Below, piece by piece: positions 8,901 to 18,300 of a DNA stretch of 30,286 bases. Where the stretch lies: NCBI RefSeq assembly GCF_000026985.1, contig NC_017390.1, forward strand, positions 2,673-32,958. The letters are read 5' to 3'. Numbering within the stretch: the stretch's first letter is position 1; each line of letters begins with the position of its first letter. The position numbers were made by a program, and so were the translations under genes. The notes beneath the pieces were generated by a model, which was given only the letters and a program-made list of their open reading frames with translations, was not told the DNA's origin and did not search any database. This stretch comes from Erwinia pyrifoliae DSM 12163. GTDB lineage: Bacteria; Pseudomonadota; Gammaproteobacteria; Enterobacterales; Enterobacteriaceae.

Positions 8901-11900
8901 AACCATGTTTAACGTCATAATATACCGACCCGGCTTTGCCATACTCGTACCAGTGTTTAGGCTGGTCGATTGTTCCCGGGTGGCGACCTGCGTACAGCCA
9001 GTTCTCGTCATCGCTTGCATCTGCTGGGTAATGCCAGTAATGGCTTGAGGGGAATCCTTCCTTTCTGAATTCGAAGAATTTGTTTCTTTTATTGTTAAGA
9101 AAAATGTCGCCCTGAAAGCCAAATTGACCCCAACTCTTAGGCGAAAGGTACATGTTTTCGGTAGATATACCCAGAGCATAGGCGATATCCAGTAATGCCG
9201 TCATGGAAACATTTTTATTAAAGCCTGTCTCATACTTACTCACTTCCGGGGGCGGAGATGTCAATGCCAGAGAGTAATACTCGTCGCTAACGGGCCTGCT
9301 TAAATAGGCATCCAGATAGTCGGTGGCTTCATGGCTGATATATAACACTTCCATACAGAGTTCGAAGAATGCAAGGGCATCTTTCACAGGGTATGCCAAT
9401 AGCCGATCGCGAATCAATGTGATATCACCCTCACGATGGCCATAAAATAATGCATTGTTTTTGATAAAGGACTCTATATCCGTTTTACCTAAAACCAATC
9501 TACCCAGGTCAATTAAGAAAAGGTTAAATAACCGGGAATTTCGTTTGATTCTTGGCGGTGCAGGGGCAGGAGGTTCTTTGATCATATTTAACAGGTAGAA
9601 ATAAACCCCTTTAATTTTATCTATAAAAATGTTGTTTCTGTCTTTGACTTCTGCAGAGATCTTTTCAAGATAGGTTAAGGGGGTAGGATTATAAATGACC
9701 TTAGCCTCAGATTCTGCATCATTAGTTGTACGGTACTTGCCCCGCCAGGCTATCACCCTTTTTCCCATGCTGGATGAAATTATCCTTCCGCTGGAAGGGA
9801 AGCCGCTGGCGCCGAAGCAGGATTCAATTTCGATTGAATTAATTTTATCGAGATCGATGTCTTTATACTTGGCAAGGCCTTTTATAATGCTAACAATCTC
9901 AGAGGGAGACTTATAGTTAATATTCCTCGGGCCGCCGTGCGCCCGAATACGCAAAAAATCACCGAATGAATAAAATCTGGCATCCTTTCCCAATAAAGCC
10001 TTAGTTCTGGTCTTTTGTAAATTGAAAGAGACTGGTTTTACCCAAAATTTTCTTTCTTTTATTTGGTGATTGAGTTCGCTTTTTTTATATATTGTGCTGC
10101 GCCCACCTATTTTTAATGCAGGTTCGAAAAGTTCAGGGATGAAATATTCGTCATCATTGAGACGCAATGCAAATATCCCGCTTTCGTAATTTTCTTCTGG
10201 CTTATTAGTCAGGAAGATTATTCCGCCGGGGGGGATGTGTGTTTCGATCTCCTCATTATTTAACCACAACTTATCCGCCGTGATATAAGGATATATAGGG
10301 GCTTTATTGAGTATGTCTTCATGCATGACTGATACCAGTTCGGGTGATAAATCCCCAGTCCTGGATAAAACAGCACCGATGGCATGAATGCCACCTGCGC
10401 TGTAAGCTTCGTTCTCCAGATTTAATACCGCATCCTTATAGCTTTTATCAAAGGGTAGCCTGGTGTTCTTTATGGTGCCAGCGAACACTTTGAATTTATT
10501 CCCCTCACTACTGATGAGATCGCCATTTTTGAATCTTCCTAACTGTTCGGCTGTCAGGGTAATGCCGTCATGTGCAAACTCGGTTGCCAGCACTTCATTA
10601 TTGACCCCGCTAAATAACCCATTCCCCATTGCCAGCATGGTTTGTTTTACATATAAGTCTTTTCCTGTTTCCTTCATGAAAATAACCACCTGACCTGTCT
10701 TTATTTTAAGTAACTGGTTTAATTCTGCAACATTAATTGTGTCTTCCATGTAATTCAAACATGAAGACGATTTGTTGATGCTGTTGCGGAATAAATCCAG
10801 TGTTTTCTCATCCACTAACCCTGACTTGGCAAGTACGCTGATAACAAAGTCCACGGATGAAGTCTGTTTACTCGCTTCATTTCTTGCATAGGCTAATAGC
10901 CTTCGGCCCGCATCAAGTACCGATCCCCCGCTTGTATTATCTGGGCTCATAACAATGGATTTTTTACCATTGATCCATAATTTTTTTTCACGAGAATAGG
11001 TGATATAGTGCTTTTTTAATTGCAGGGATTTTTGCTCTATATCATAAATGAATACGCCGCCTGAGTCCCTGTTTAATTTAAACTCCCCGCCGTTTATCTC
11101 AACAAATACACCACCATTTTTTATGTTAAGTTTATCTGGGATAATATCCTTAATGGGGTCCTTTTGTTCACTGCTGAGCAGCTTGATACTATGAAGGTCG
11201 AGTGATGCTGAAATCATCTGGGATACGGACAGGAACTCACTATTTATTTCAATAATTAAGCTAAAATCCATTGTTTTACCCTCCAGCCTGTCTGCGATTG
11301 ATATCAGGACAGGAGGGATAAGGTTTTGCAATATCATTAAAGGAATAAGGTCGGAGAATGAATGCAGTATGGTTTTAGAAATGGAGTCAATATAATGCAT
11401 GATATTAAGGAGGAATATTTTATCCGTCGCTTTCGGGCATCCTTTCTTAAGGTATTCATAGTCGTAGACAATCTGCCATTCTTCTCCCGCCATTTCTATT
11501 GGGCTGTGTAATGTGTTGGCTATGTTGCGCAGAACGTCTGAAAAACTCAGCGCTTCACGTTCTTTTTGACATGAATAATCAAACAGCTTTTTTTGGCTTA
11601 CTCCTGAATAAGGCAACACCGTACTGACCTGCTGTGCAATAGCCAGATGCCGCCTGACGTGCCGGGCAACCTTTATTTCGCCATCTAAGGGGGTGGAATG
11701 AGTGCTGAACAAATTTGCGGTTTCAAATGTATCAGCCATGGCTGAGGAAGCCGGTTCGTAAGCGGTTTTAGCCCCGCTCTGGCTAAACTGCCTACGACAC
11801 AGCCCGGCACCAGCCAGTATCACCACAGCGCCCATAGCAAATGCCGTTTTACGCTTAAGTGATAAGGGAAGAACCTGCTGCTGGTTCATTTGGCTGCGGG

Positions 11901-12216
11901 CATCGCGCAGAGCTTCTGCTTCCTGATAAAGGGCTTCACCTTCAGAAATCACTGCTGACAGCTCAACATCTTCCTTGCCGGCTTCATCAGTTCTCCAGCG
12001 CAACCCCCTTTTCAACGTATTCAGGACCCGACGGCCCGGGCTTGTGCTGGAAATTACGTCGTGTTGTTTAGACAAATGCCCATGGCTTTTATTTGCCGAT
12101 TTGATGCGAATGGTGAGAGGTGACGTTTCGTTGGTGACGCGGGAAGCTTTGGATTTGAGGTTTGCTGCGGAAAGTTGTGGCGCCCGTTCAGCGTTTTCCC
12201 TTGTTATTTCGATCAT
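5944..12216 (-). CDS. Giant repeat protein (2090 aa) with clan CD-like His/Cys motifs; toxin-like, function unknown
   Basis: I do not recognise a named family. The 2090-residue protein starts at an ATG preceded by AAGGAG (8-base spacing). Visible parts in order: a polar, Ser/Thr-rich N-terminus with no signal peptide; a hydrophobic stretch at about 125-142; a second at about 285-312 (L-I-P-L-M-I-L-Q-N-L-I-P-P-V-L-I); a block with G-N-G-L-F-S-G-V-N-N near 530; R-A-H-G with His760 and E-S-C-F-G-A with Cys800, the spacing and local hydrophobic pattern of clan CD cysteine peptidases; a Pro-rich linker and R-I-K-R at 889-892; and from about 1022 to 2082 an array of 18 aromatic modules of about 59 residues in nine alternating pairs. 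The first ~1000 codons are clearly richer in A+T than kup or rbs. The next gene upstream on this strand is a paralogue. A large secreted toxin or adhesin is the best inference; no calcium-binding RTX nonapeptides are seen. Confidence 0.8.
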   Translation of the reverse strand: MIEITRENAERAPQLSAANLKSKASRVTNETSPLTIRIKSANKSHGHLSKQHDVISSTSPGRRVLNTLKRGLRWRTDEAGKEDVELSAVISEGEALYQEAEALRDARSQMNQQQVLPLSLKRKTAFAMGAVVILAGAGLCRRQFSQSGAKTAYEPASSAMADTFETANLFSTHSTPLDGEIKVARHVRRHLAIAQQVSTVLPYSGVSQKKLFDYSCQKEREALSFSDVLRNIANTLHSPIEMAGEEWQIVYDYEYLKKGCPKATDKIFLLNIMHYIDSISKTILHSFSDLIPLMILQNLIPPVLISIADRLEGKTMDFSLIIEINSEFLSVSQMISASLDLHSIKLLSSEQKDPIKDIIPDKLNIKNGGVFVEINGGEFKLNRDSGGVFIYDIEQKSLQLKKHYITYSREKKLWINGKKSIVMSPDNTSGGSVLDAGRRLLAYARNEASKQTSSVDFVISVLAKSGLVDEKTLDLFRNSINKSSSCLNYMEDTINVAELNQLLKIKTGQVVIFMKETGKDLYVKQTMLAMGNGLFSGVNNEVLATEFAHDGITLTAEQLGRFKNGDLISSEGNKFKVFAGTIKNTRLPFDKSYKDAVLNLENEAYSAGGIHAIGAVLSRTGDLSPELVSVMHEDILNKAPIYPYITADKLWLNNEEIETHIPPGGIIFLTNKPEENYESGIFALRLNDDEYFIPELFEPALKIGGRSTIYKKSELNHQIKERKFWVKPVSFNLQKTRTKALLGKDARFYSFGDFLRIRAHGGPRNINYKSPSEIVSIIKGLAKYKDIDLDKINSIEIESCFGASGFPSSGRIISSSMGKRVIAWRGKYRTTNDAESEAKVIYNPTPLTYLEKISAEVKDRNNIFIDKIKGVYFYLLNMIKEPPAPAPPRIKRNSRLFNLFLIDLGRLVLGKTDIESFIKNNALFYGHREGDITLIRDRLLAYPVKDALAFFELCMEVLYISHEATDYLDAYLSRPVSDEYYSLALTSPPPEVSKYETGFNKNVSMTALLDIAYALGISTENMYLSPKSWGQFGFQGDIFLNNKRNKFFEFRKEGFPSSHYWHYPADASDDENWLYAGRHPGTIDQPKHWYEYGKAGSVYYDVKHGYLILKTDGRPSDHQWHFPPGGQSDKRWEFITWQAGTFITPLAWNDKGAVGSVYYSDENEAFYILRIKGRPSTHGWHYPVEKKDNVYWIYAGKNRGTLDVPKQWYEYGKAGSVYFLVGWGYMSLITEGRPSDNNWVYPIVGDSNAYWAFICHEVGSFLSPKLPNVEGTSGEVYYCVQNQAFYILRKDGKPARQGWSFPAGKADDGNWIYAGENPGTPDLPKTWTEYGKSGSLYHQPGVGYFSLKTEGRPSDNNWQYPDSGKLSQRWKLISWERGSFNAPKSLNEQGKAGDVYYSDEHQSFYILKASGNPSLHGWLFPSNEHDDENWINAGRNKGTPDSPKTWDEYGRAGSLYHQPGYGYLTLKTEGRPASSGWRFTDGGQSDRHWKFISWDLGTFDAPKKQNLQGKAGEVYFSGESASFYILRNNKMPLTDDWHFPPGNMDNEHWFYAGKNRGTLESPKPWSEYGKAGSVYFQREYGYLTLKTEGRPPDEKWPFPPEGTSNEYWQFISWEVGSFNAPKQLTAGGVAGEVYYSEEHHLFYLLRNAGNPSDNGWSFPPGTADNENWICAGENRGTPESPKAWNEYGKVGSVYYHAGYGYLTLKTAGRPSEHNWSFPLSGTSNPHWNVISWLMGSFKNPKNQRVKGTIGEVYYNEKNQFLYILKREGTPADNGWHFPSGKTDNANWIYSGENHGTLESPKIWHEYGKAGAVYHTFKYGYLVLLTEGRPADNKWYFPPEGQSDSHWKFISWEAGSFTAPKRLTEEGVAGEVYYSDENRTFYILRKAGNPASHGWHLPADEEDDANWIYAGKHKGTLHSPKPWEEYGKVGSVYYQTGHGFLVLKTAGCPADYQWPFPEPGKSNRHWKFISFKAGAYTAPKRPTEAGVAGEVYYCFDNHLFYILRKEGTPSLNGWTFPDGAKDNWNWLYGGENKGTLAYPKNWNEYGKVGSVYYKAGYGYHILQTEGSPSTHKWYFPPHGESNDHWTHTERW
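5971..9153 (-). repeat. Array of 18 aromatic ~59-residue modules (9 A/B pairs) in the 2090-aa protein
   Basis: Two related module types alternate. Type A follows W-x-F-I-S-W-x-x-G-S-F-x-x-P-K ... G-E-V-Y-Y ... F-Y-I-L-R ... G-W-x-F-P. Type B follows N-W-I-Y-A-G-x-N-x-G-T ... P-K-x-W-x-E-Y-G-K-x-G-S-V-Y-Y ... G-Y-G-Y-L-x-L-K-T-E-G-R-P-S ... W-x-F-P. I count nine type B and nine type A modules; the first A module is degenerate and lacks its opening W-x-F-I-S. The array covers residues 1022-2082 and stops just after the H-W that would open another A module. The rich Trp/Tyr/Gly content suggests carbohydrate or cell-surface binding, by analogy with aromatic binding repeats; this is inference. Confidence 0.9.
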
Positions 12217-12378
12217 AACTCCAGCTCCTTGAGTATATAACGACGATGAAAGACATAAAATAAGTGAGTAATACAGATAGAATTCACATGGATAAAGTGA
12301 ACAGACGGGAAGAGTGAATTGCCCCAGCGCCGCAATTTTCTATTGAAAACACGGAGTTTGGCTGGTGAAATCCACAAT
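12217..12378 (-). other. 162-bp spacer between the two giant genes
   Basis: The spacer is A+T-rich and holds the AAGGAG Shine-Dalgarno sequence of the downstream gene. It also has a short inverted repeat on the minus strand (AATTGC, nine-base loop, GCAATT) without a T-tract. I find no convincing promoter, terminator or small gene, so the two giant genes could be co-transcribed, with the 1981-aa gene first. Confidence 0.5.
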
Positions 12379-15300
12379 TTAGCGCTTAATAAAAACCCAG
12401 TGACTATTCGACTTTTCGGATAGTGGAAAATACCATTCATTTTGTGAAGGATTGCCTTCAGTTTTGAGCATTAAGTATCCATAGTCAGCTTTATAATATA
12501 TCAATCCGGCTTTGCCGTACTCGTTCCAGTGTTTAGGTGAATCCAGGGTTCCTTTATTTTCTCCGGCATAAATCCAGTTCAGGTTATTCACTTTTTCAGA
12601 AGGGAAAGGCCAGCCATCGGTCGATGGTGTACCATTCCTTTTCAGGATAAAAAAGCAGTGTAGTTTATGTGAATAATAGATTTCACCGGCAACACCTTTG
12701 TCAGACAGCTGTTTAGGTGCCATAAAAGAACCCGCTAAGTAAGATATGAAATCCCAATGTTCGTTGGACTTTGCGCCATCCGGAAAGAACCAGTTGTGAT
12801 CTGAAGGTCTTCCTTCAGTTTTGAGAGTTAAAAATCCATACTGGCTGTCGTAATATAATGATCCTGGCTTTCCGTACTCATTCCACTTTTTAGTTGAGTC
12901 CAGAGTTCCCTTATTTTTCCCGGCGCAGAACCAATTCGTGTCGTCATCAAAAGAGAAATACCAACCGTTGTTCGCAGGATTACCTGATTTTCTCAGGATA
13001 TAAAAGTTTTCGTATTCGTCAGAATAATAGACGTCTCCAGTCATTCCTTCCGAGTTCAGCCGCTTGGGGGCTGTGAACGATCCTGCTTCATAAGAAACAA
13101 ATTTCCAGTGATTATCAGACTCAGCATTATTGGGGAAATACCATTTATTTTTCTCTGGCACTCCTTCAGTTTTAAGTATTAAGTATCCATGTCCTGATTT
13201 ATAGTAAATCGACCCAGCTTTTCCGTACTCGCTCCAGTATTTAGGCGAATCAAGAGTACCTTTATGTTCTCCGGCATATGCCCAATTTTCATTGTCTGCC
13301 TTGCCGTAAGGGAAATGCCATTCGTTAATCGCCGGGTTACCCGAATATTTTATTAGGTAAAAAAGTTGGTTGACATCAGAATAATAGACTTCTCCAGCGA
13401 CACCAGACTCTTCCTGCCGTTTAGGGGCCTCAAAGGTACCAGCTTCCCAGGATATGAAGTTCCAGTACGCATTCGACCTACCTTCTTTCGGATAAAACCA
13501 ATTATTTTTGGATGGTCTGCCCTCGCTCTTCAGCGTAACATAGCCATATTCCGCGTCATAATACACTGAACCGACTTTTCCATATTCATTCCATACCTTA
13601 GGTGATTCCAGCGTTCCTCTGTGAGATCCGGCATAAATCCAGTTCGCATTATCACCTGAAGGAAAATGCCAGCCATTGTCGAATGGTTGTCCGGTGTTCT
13701 TCAGAATATAAAATGAGTGGTTAATTTCAGAATAATAAACCTCACCCGCTACGCCTTCCTCATTCCATTTTTTTGGGGCATCGAATGTACCCACATCATA
13801 AGATATAAATTTCCAGTGATCGTTCGATACTCCAAGGCCTGGGTAAATCCAATTATTATCGTAGGGCTTGCCTTCAGTTTTGAGAATGGAGTAGCCGTAA
13901 TGACTGTCATAGTATACCGAACCCGCTATACCATATTCATTCCATTTTTTTGGTGAGTAAAGGGTTCCTTTATTTTCTCCAGCGTATAACCAGTTTTCGT
14001 TATCTCCCTTTTCCTCAGGGAAATGCCAGTCGTGGTCGGATGGTTTTCCTTGTTTTCTCAATATATAATACGCTTTGTTCCCGTCTGAGTAATAAACCTC
14101 TCCTTGCTTGCCTTTAGCACCCCATCCCTTAGGTGACTCAAATGAACCTTCCGCATAGGATATGTAGGTCCAGTGATTGTCAGATTCGCCGCCATATGGG
14201 AAATACCAGCCATGATCTGATGGCCTGCCGTTGGTTTTGAGGGCCAGATAACCATATCCGTCTTCGTAATACAATGAGCCAGTATTTCCATGATCGTACC
14301 ATGTTTTTGGAGAATTAAGGGTGCCCATGTTTTTCCCGCCGTAGATCCAGTTCCCATCATCCATTTCGTCAGAGGGGAAATGCCAACCGTGACTTGAAGG
14401 CTTGCCATCTTTTCTCAAAATATAAAACGTTTTTTCTTCAATGGAGTAATAAACTTCCCCGGCCAAACCTTCATTATCCGGTAGCTTAGGCGACTCAAAA
14501 GAACCTATTTCAAAGCATAGAAACTGCCATCGGTTATTCGACTGACCTTTAAAGGGGAAATACCAACTCTTGTCCGATGGTCTGCCATCGGTTTTGAGCA
14601 TCATATAACCATATTCTTTTTCGTAATATATTGATCCGACCTGTCCGTATTCGTGCCACTCTTTTGGCGAGTCCAGGTTTCCCCGATTTTTACCGGCATA
14701 GATCCAGTGTTCGTTGTCCGACTCGATGGCAGGGAAGTACCAGTCGCGGTCCGATGGATTACCCGTTTTTTTGATGATATAAAAAGCGTCATTGTCGCCA
14801 TAATAGTAGGCGTTGCCAGAAATACCCTCATCATTCCAGTCCAGTGGACTGCTGAATGTTCCTGCTTTCCATTTGATAAACTGCCAATGGATGCTGGACT
14901 CGCCGTTGTGCGGGAAATACCAAAGGTAGTCCGAAGGTCTGCCATCCGTTTTCAGCATCATATAACCGTAATTTTCCTCATAATACACACACCCCGCCTT
15001 GCCGTACTCATACCAGTCTTTAGGCTGTGCCAGCGTTCCTGGATGGCGGCCTGCGTAGAGCCAGTGATCATTATCCAAAGCATCATCTGGATAATTCCAG
15101 TAATGATTTGCGGGAATTCCTTCATGTAACAGGACAAAAAATCTCTTTTTCTTATCATCCCAATAAACTTCGCCGGGAAAGCCAAATTCATTCGAATTTT
15201 TGCAAGAAATATATTTATTGACGTTAGAAATCCCCATGGAATTTGCAATTTCGTTCAGATCTGCAGTGATGCTATTGACAATAATTCTCGCGACATCCTG

Positions 15301-18300
15301 TTTATCCCTCAGTTCAAGTTTTTTTTGCTGCGCGTAAATATCCTCATCAAAATTATCTATAGGCGTCTTACTGATATAAAAATCCAGGTGCTTAGTTATA
15401 TCAGGGTTTGAATATATCAGTTCCATACATTGCTCGAAGAATTCATAACTATTTTTAGGTATGTGTAAGAGTATTTTCCTATGAGGCAATATCATTTCAC
15501 CCTTATTACGGTTAAAGAAATGTGCGTTATCATTAATGAACGCGTTAACGTCTTTTTTTCCTAAAACTAATCTGCCAATATCCATTAATAGCAAGTTAAA
15601 GTGGGAATTATCACGTTTTGACCTTTGGGATGTAGAAGGAATAGGTTCTCTTTCTGTGTTTTCAAAGTAGGTGAAAACCCCTCTTAATTTACGCATAAAG
15701 TCTATGTTTCTTTCCGTGATATCTGCGACAATATTTTCAAGGTAACTTAACGGGGTTGGATTATAAATGACTCTGTTCTCTTCCTCTGCGCCATGACCAG
15801 TACGATACTTACCCCGATAGGCGATTACCCTTTTATTCATTACTGCTGAAATAAATTTTCCAGTTGAGGGGTATCCGGTAGCGCCGAAGCAAGATTCGAG
15901 CACGATTGTGCTAATTTTATTAAGGTCAATTGCTTTGATAGTGCATAGCCCTTTTATGATACTGACAATTTCTAAAGGAGACATATAATTAATTGTCATT
16001 GGCAGCCCGTGCGCCCGGACATGTAAAACATTATCGACGGCATAAAATCTGGAGTCTTTACCCAGTAAAGACTCCGTTCGGGTCCCTGCTAAATTGAACT
16101 CCACGACTTTTACACGAAGATTTCTCTCAATAATGTTCTCTTCAAGCGCGCTTAATTTGTATATTGTGCTGGAAACACTGGATTCTAATACCGGATCGAA
16201 GAGTTTAGGGATGAAAAATTCGTCCTTGCTAAGGCGTAATGCAAAGGTACCTTTATCATAATTTCCGCTAAGGTTATCCGTCAGATAAATCATCTCTCCA
16301 GGGAGGACTCTTTCGGCGAGTTCTTCATTGCTTAACCACCCACTGCCACTTTTAATGAATTTACTTAAGTGGTTTATGTTTCCGACTGATTCACTCAGAA
16401 CAGATACAAACTCTGGGGATAAATCGCCTGTCTTTAATAAAACAGAAGCAATTGCATGCGTGCTATCTGATTTAATGGTTTTTTCTTCAAGTTCCATTAC
16501 TGAATTTATGTAATTTTCAGAGAGGGATATCTGTGTTTCTTTCAAAAAGCCGGCATGCACATTAAATTGTTTACCTTCACGACCGGTAAGCAGTTTGTTT
16601 TTGAATAGACCCAGTTGCTCGGCGGTAATAATGGTATTCATGAAGCCAGGTTCTATAGAGATTCGTTCATTATTAATGCCTGCAAACATGCCGTTTCCTG
16701 TCGCCAGCATAATATGTTGAACATTGATGGCGCTGTCTAATGTGTCGGTGAAAATGACGACCTGCCCTTGCTTGATTCTCAATAATTGATTTTCATTGGT
16801 GATGTGAGTCAGATCTTTTATATAATTGAAGCTATACGCTGATTGAGTGATTTTGCTTTGGAGTAAATGAAGGCTTTCTTTCTTTATGAGTCCTGCTTTC
16901 GCAAGGGTTTCAATGACAAATTTAACGGATGAACCCTTTCTGTCTGTTTTCTTTGACTCGTTTCTCGCAAAAGTGACCAGTCTCTGGCTTCTTTCCAGTG
17001 ATGATTCAATATCGCCCGTTTCGGGCAGCATAATTTTTGAGTTTTTACCTACCATCCATCTTCTGCTGTTACGTAAGTAATGGATATGTTTCTTTCTGAG
17101 CTGTAGTGACTTTCGATCAATATCATATATATAGACCCCTTTTTCATCTCTCATCATTTTAAATTCGCCCCCGCTGATGCTGACATAAATATCCCCGTTC
17201 TTAACTTTTATTTTTTCAGGGATAATGCCAGACATTCTCTCCCTTTTTTTTTCGGAAAGCATATTTCTGCCATGAAGGTCAAGAGATGAAGCAAATAACA
17301 TAGGTAAAGTTAACAGTTGATTGTTCATTTCCATGATTAAGTCAGAATCCATTTTTTTGCCGTCAGCGCGATCTGCAATAGATTGCAATACGGGGGGTAT
17401 GATATTTTGCAAAATCATGATTGGCACAAATTCGGGAAAGAAACTCATTACCTTATTAGCAACAACATCAATATAATGCATAATGTCGGCCAGATATCTT
17501 CTGTCTGATTCTATTGGGCATCCTTTCTTCATACTATTATACGTGTGAACAATCTGAGACTCCTCTACCAATTTCTTCACTGGACTTTTCAATGTTTCAG
17601 CGATATTACGCAGAACGTCTGAAAAGCTCAGTTCTTGCCTCTCTTTTGCGCATAAAAAATCCAACGGCTCCTTTCGGACAAAGTCCGTTTCCGGCAGTGC
17701 CGTGGTGAGCGGCAGCGACCTGGGCTGATGGCGCCTGACATGTTGTCGGATTTTCATTGCCTCATCATGGCGGCAGGAATGATTCTGGAATGAATATGTT
17801 GGTGTGGCGGGAGTTGCCATAGCTGATGAAACCGAGCCTGCCTCTGGGGTATGCAGAGGCCGCGTATCTGGCCGCCCATATTGGTTTGACCGCCGCAAAC
17901 ACAGCCCTGCATCGGTGAGCATTAGCGCAGCACCCATAGCAAAGCCGGTTTTACCCTTTAGCGACAATGGCAGGGGCTGCGGCCGCTCTTTTTTGTTCTG
18001 CGCATTGCGCAGGGCTTCCGCTTGCAGATAAAGCGCTTTGCCCACAGAAAGCACTTCTGCCTGTTCTGTATTCTCCGCCGTGGCGTTGTCTCCACTCCGT
18101 GACAACCTCGTTTTCAGCACGCTTAATATGCGATAGCCGGGCGTCCTGAGAGAACTCCCGCCGTTTTGATTTGTCAACGCCCCATCGTTTTTCCTGACCG
18201 ATGTAAGCCGATAGGTGAGTGGAAAAGTCTCTTCACTGTTAAGGGATGAGGGGGGGGGAGCGTTGGCTACGGGAAGAGTGGGCACAGGCGAGGTGTTAGA

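Noticed and set aside
12217..12378. HrpL-dependent hrp box that would mark the giant proteins as type III effectors
   Set aside because: No GGAAC...CCAC pair at the right spacing is found upstream of either gene; the only GGAACT on that strand lies some 240 bp upstream of the 1981-aa gene with no CCAC partner.
12360..12440. 75-codon minus-strand frame at 12213-12440 between the giant genes
   Set aside because: It overlaps the end of the upstream giant gene in another frame and has no convincing ribosome-binding site.
5971..15216. Regularly spaced repeats as a CRISPR array or DNA satellite
   Set aside because: The periodicity (about 177 bp) is that of a protein module, the frame stays open, and copies differ freely at third positions; no short identical repeats with unique spacers occur.
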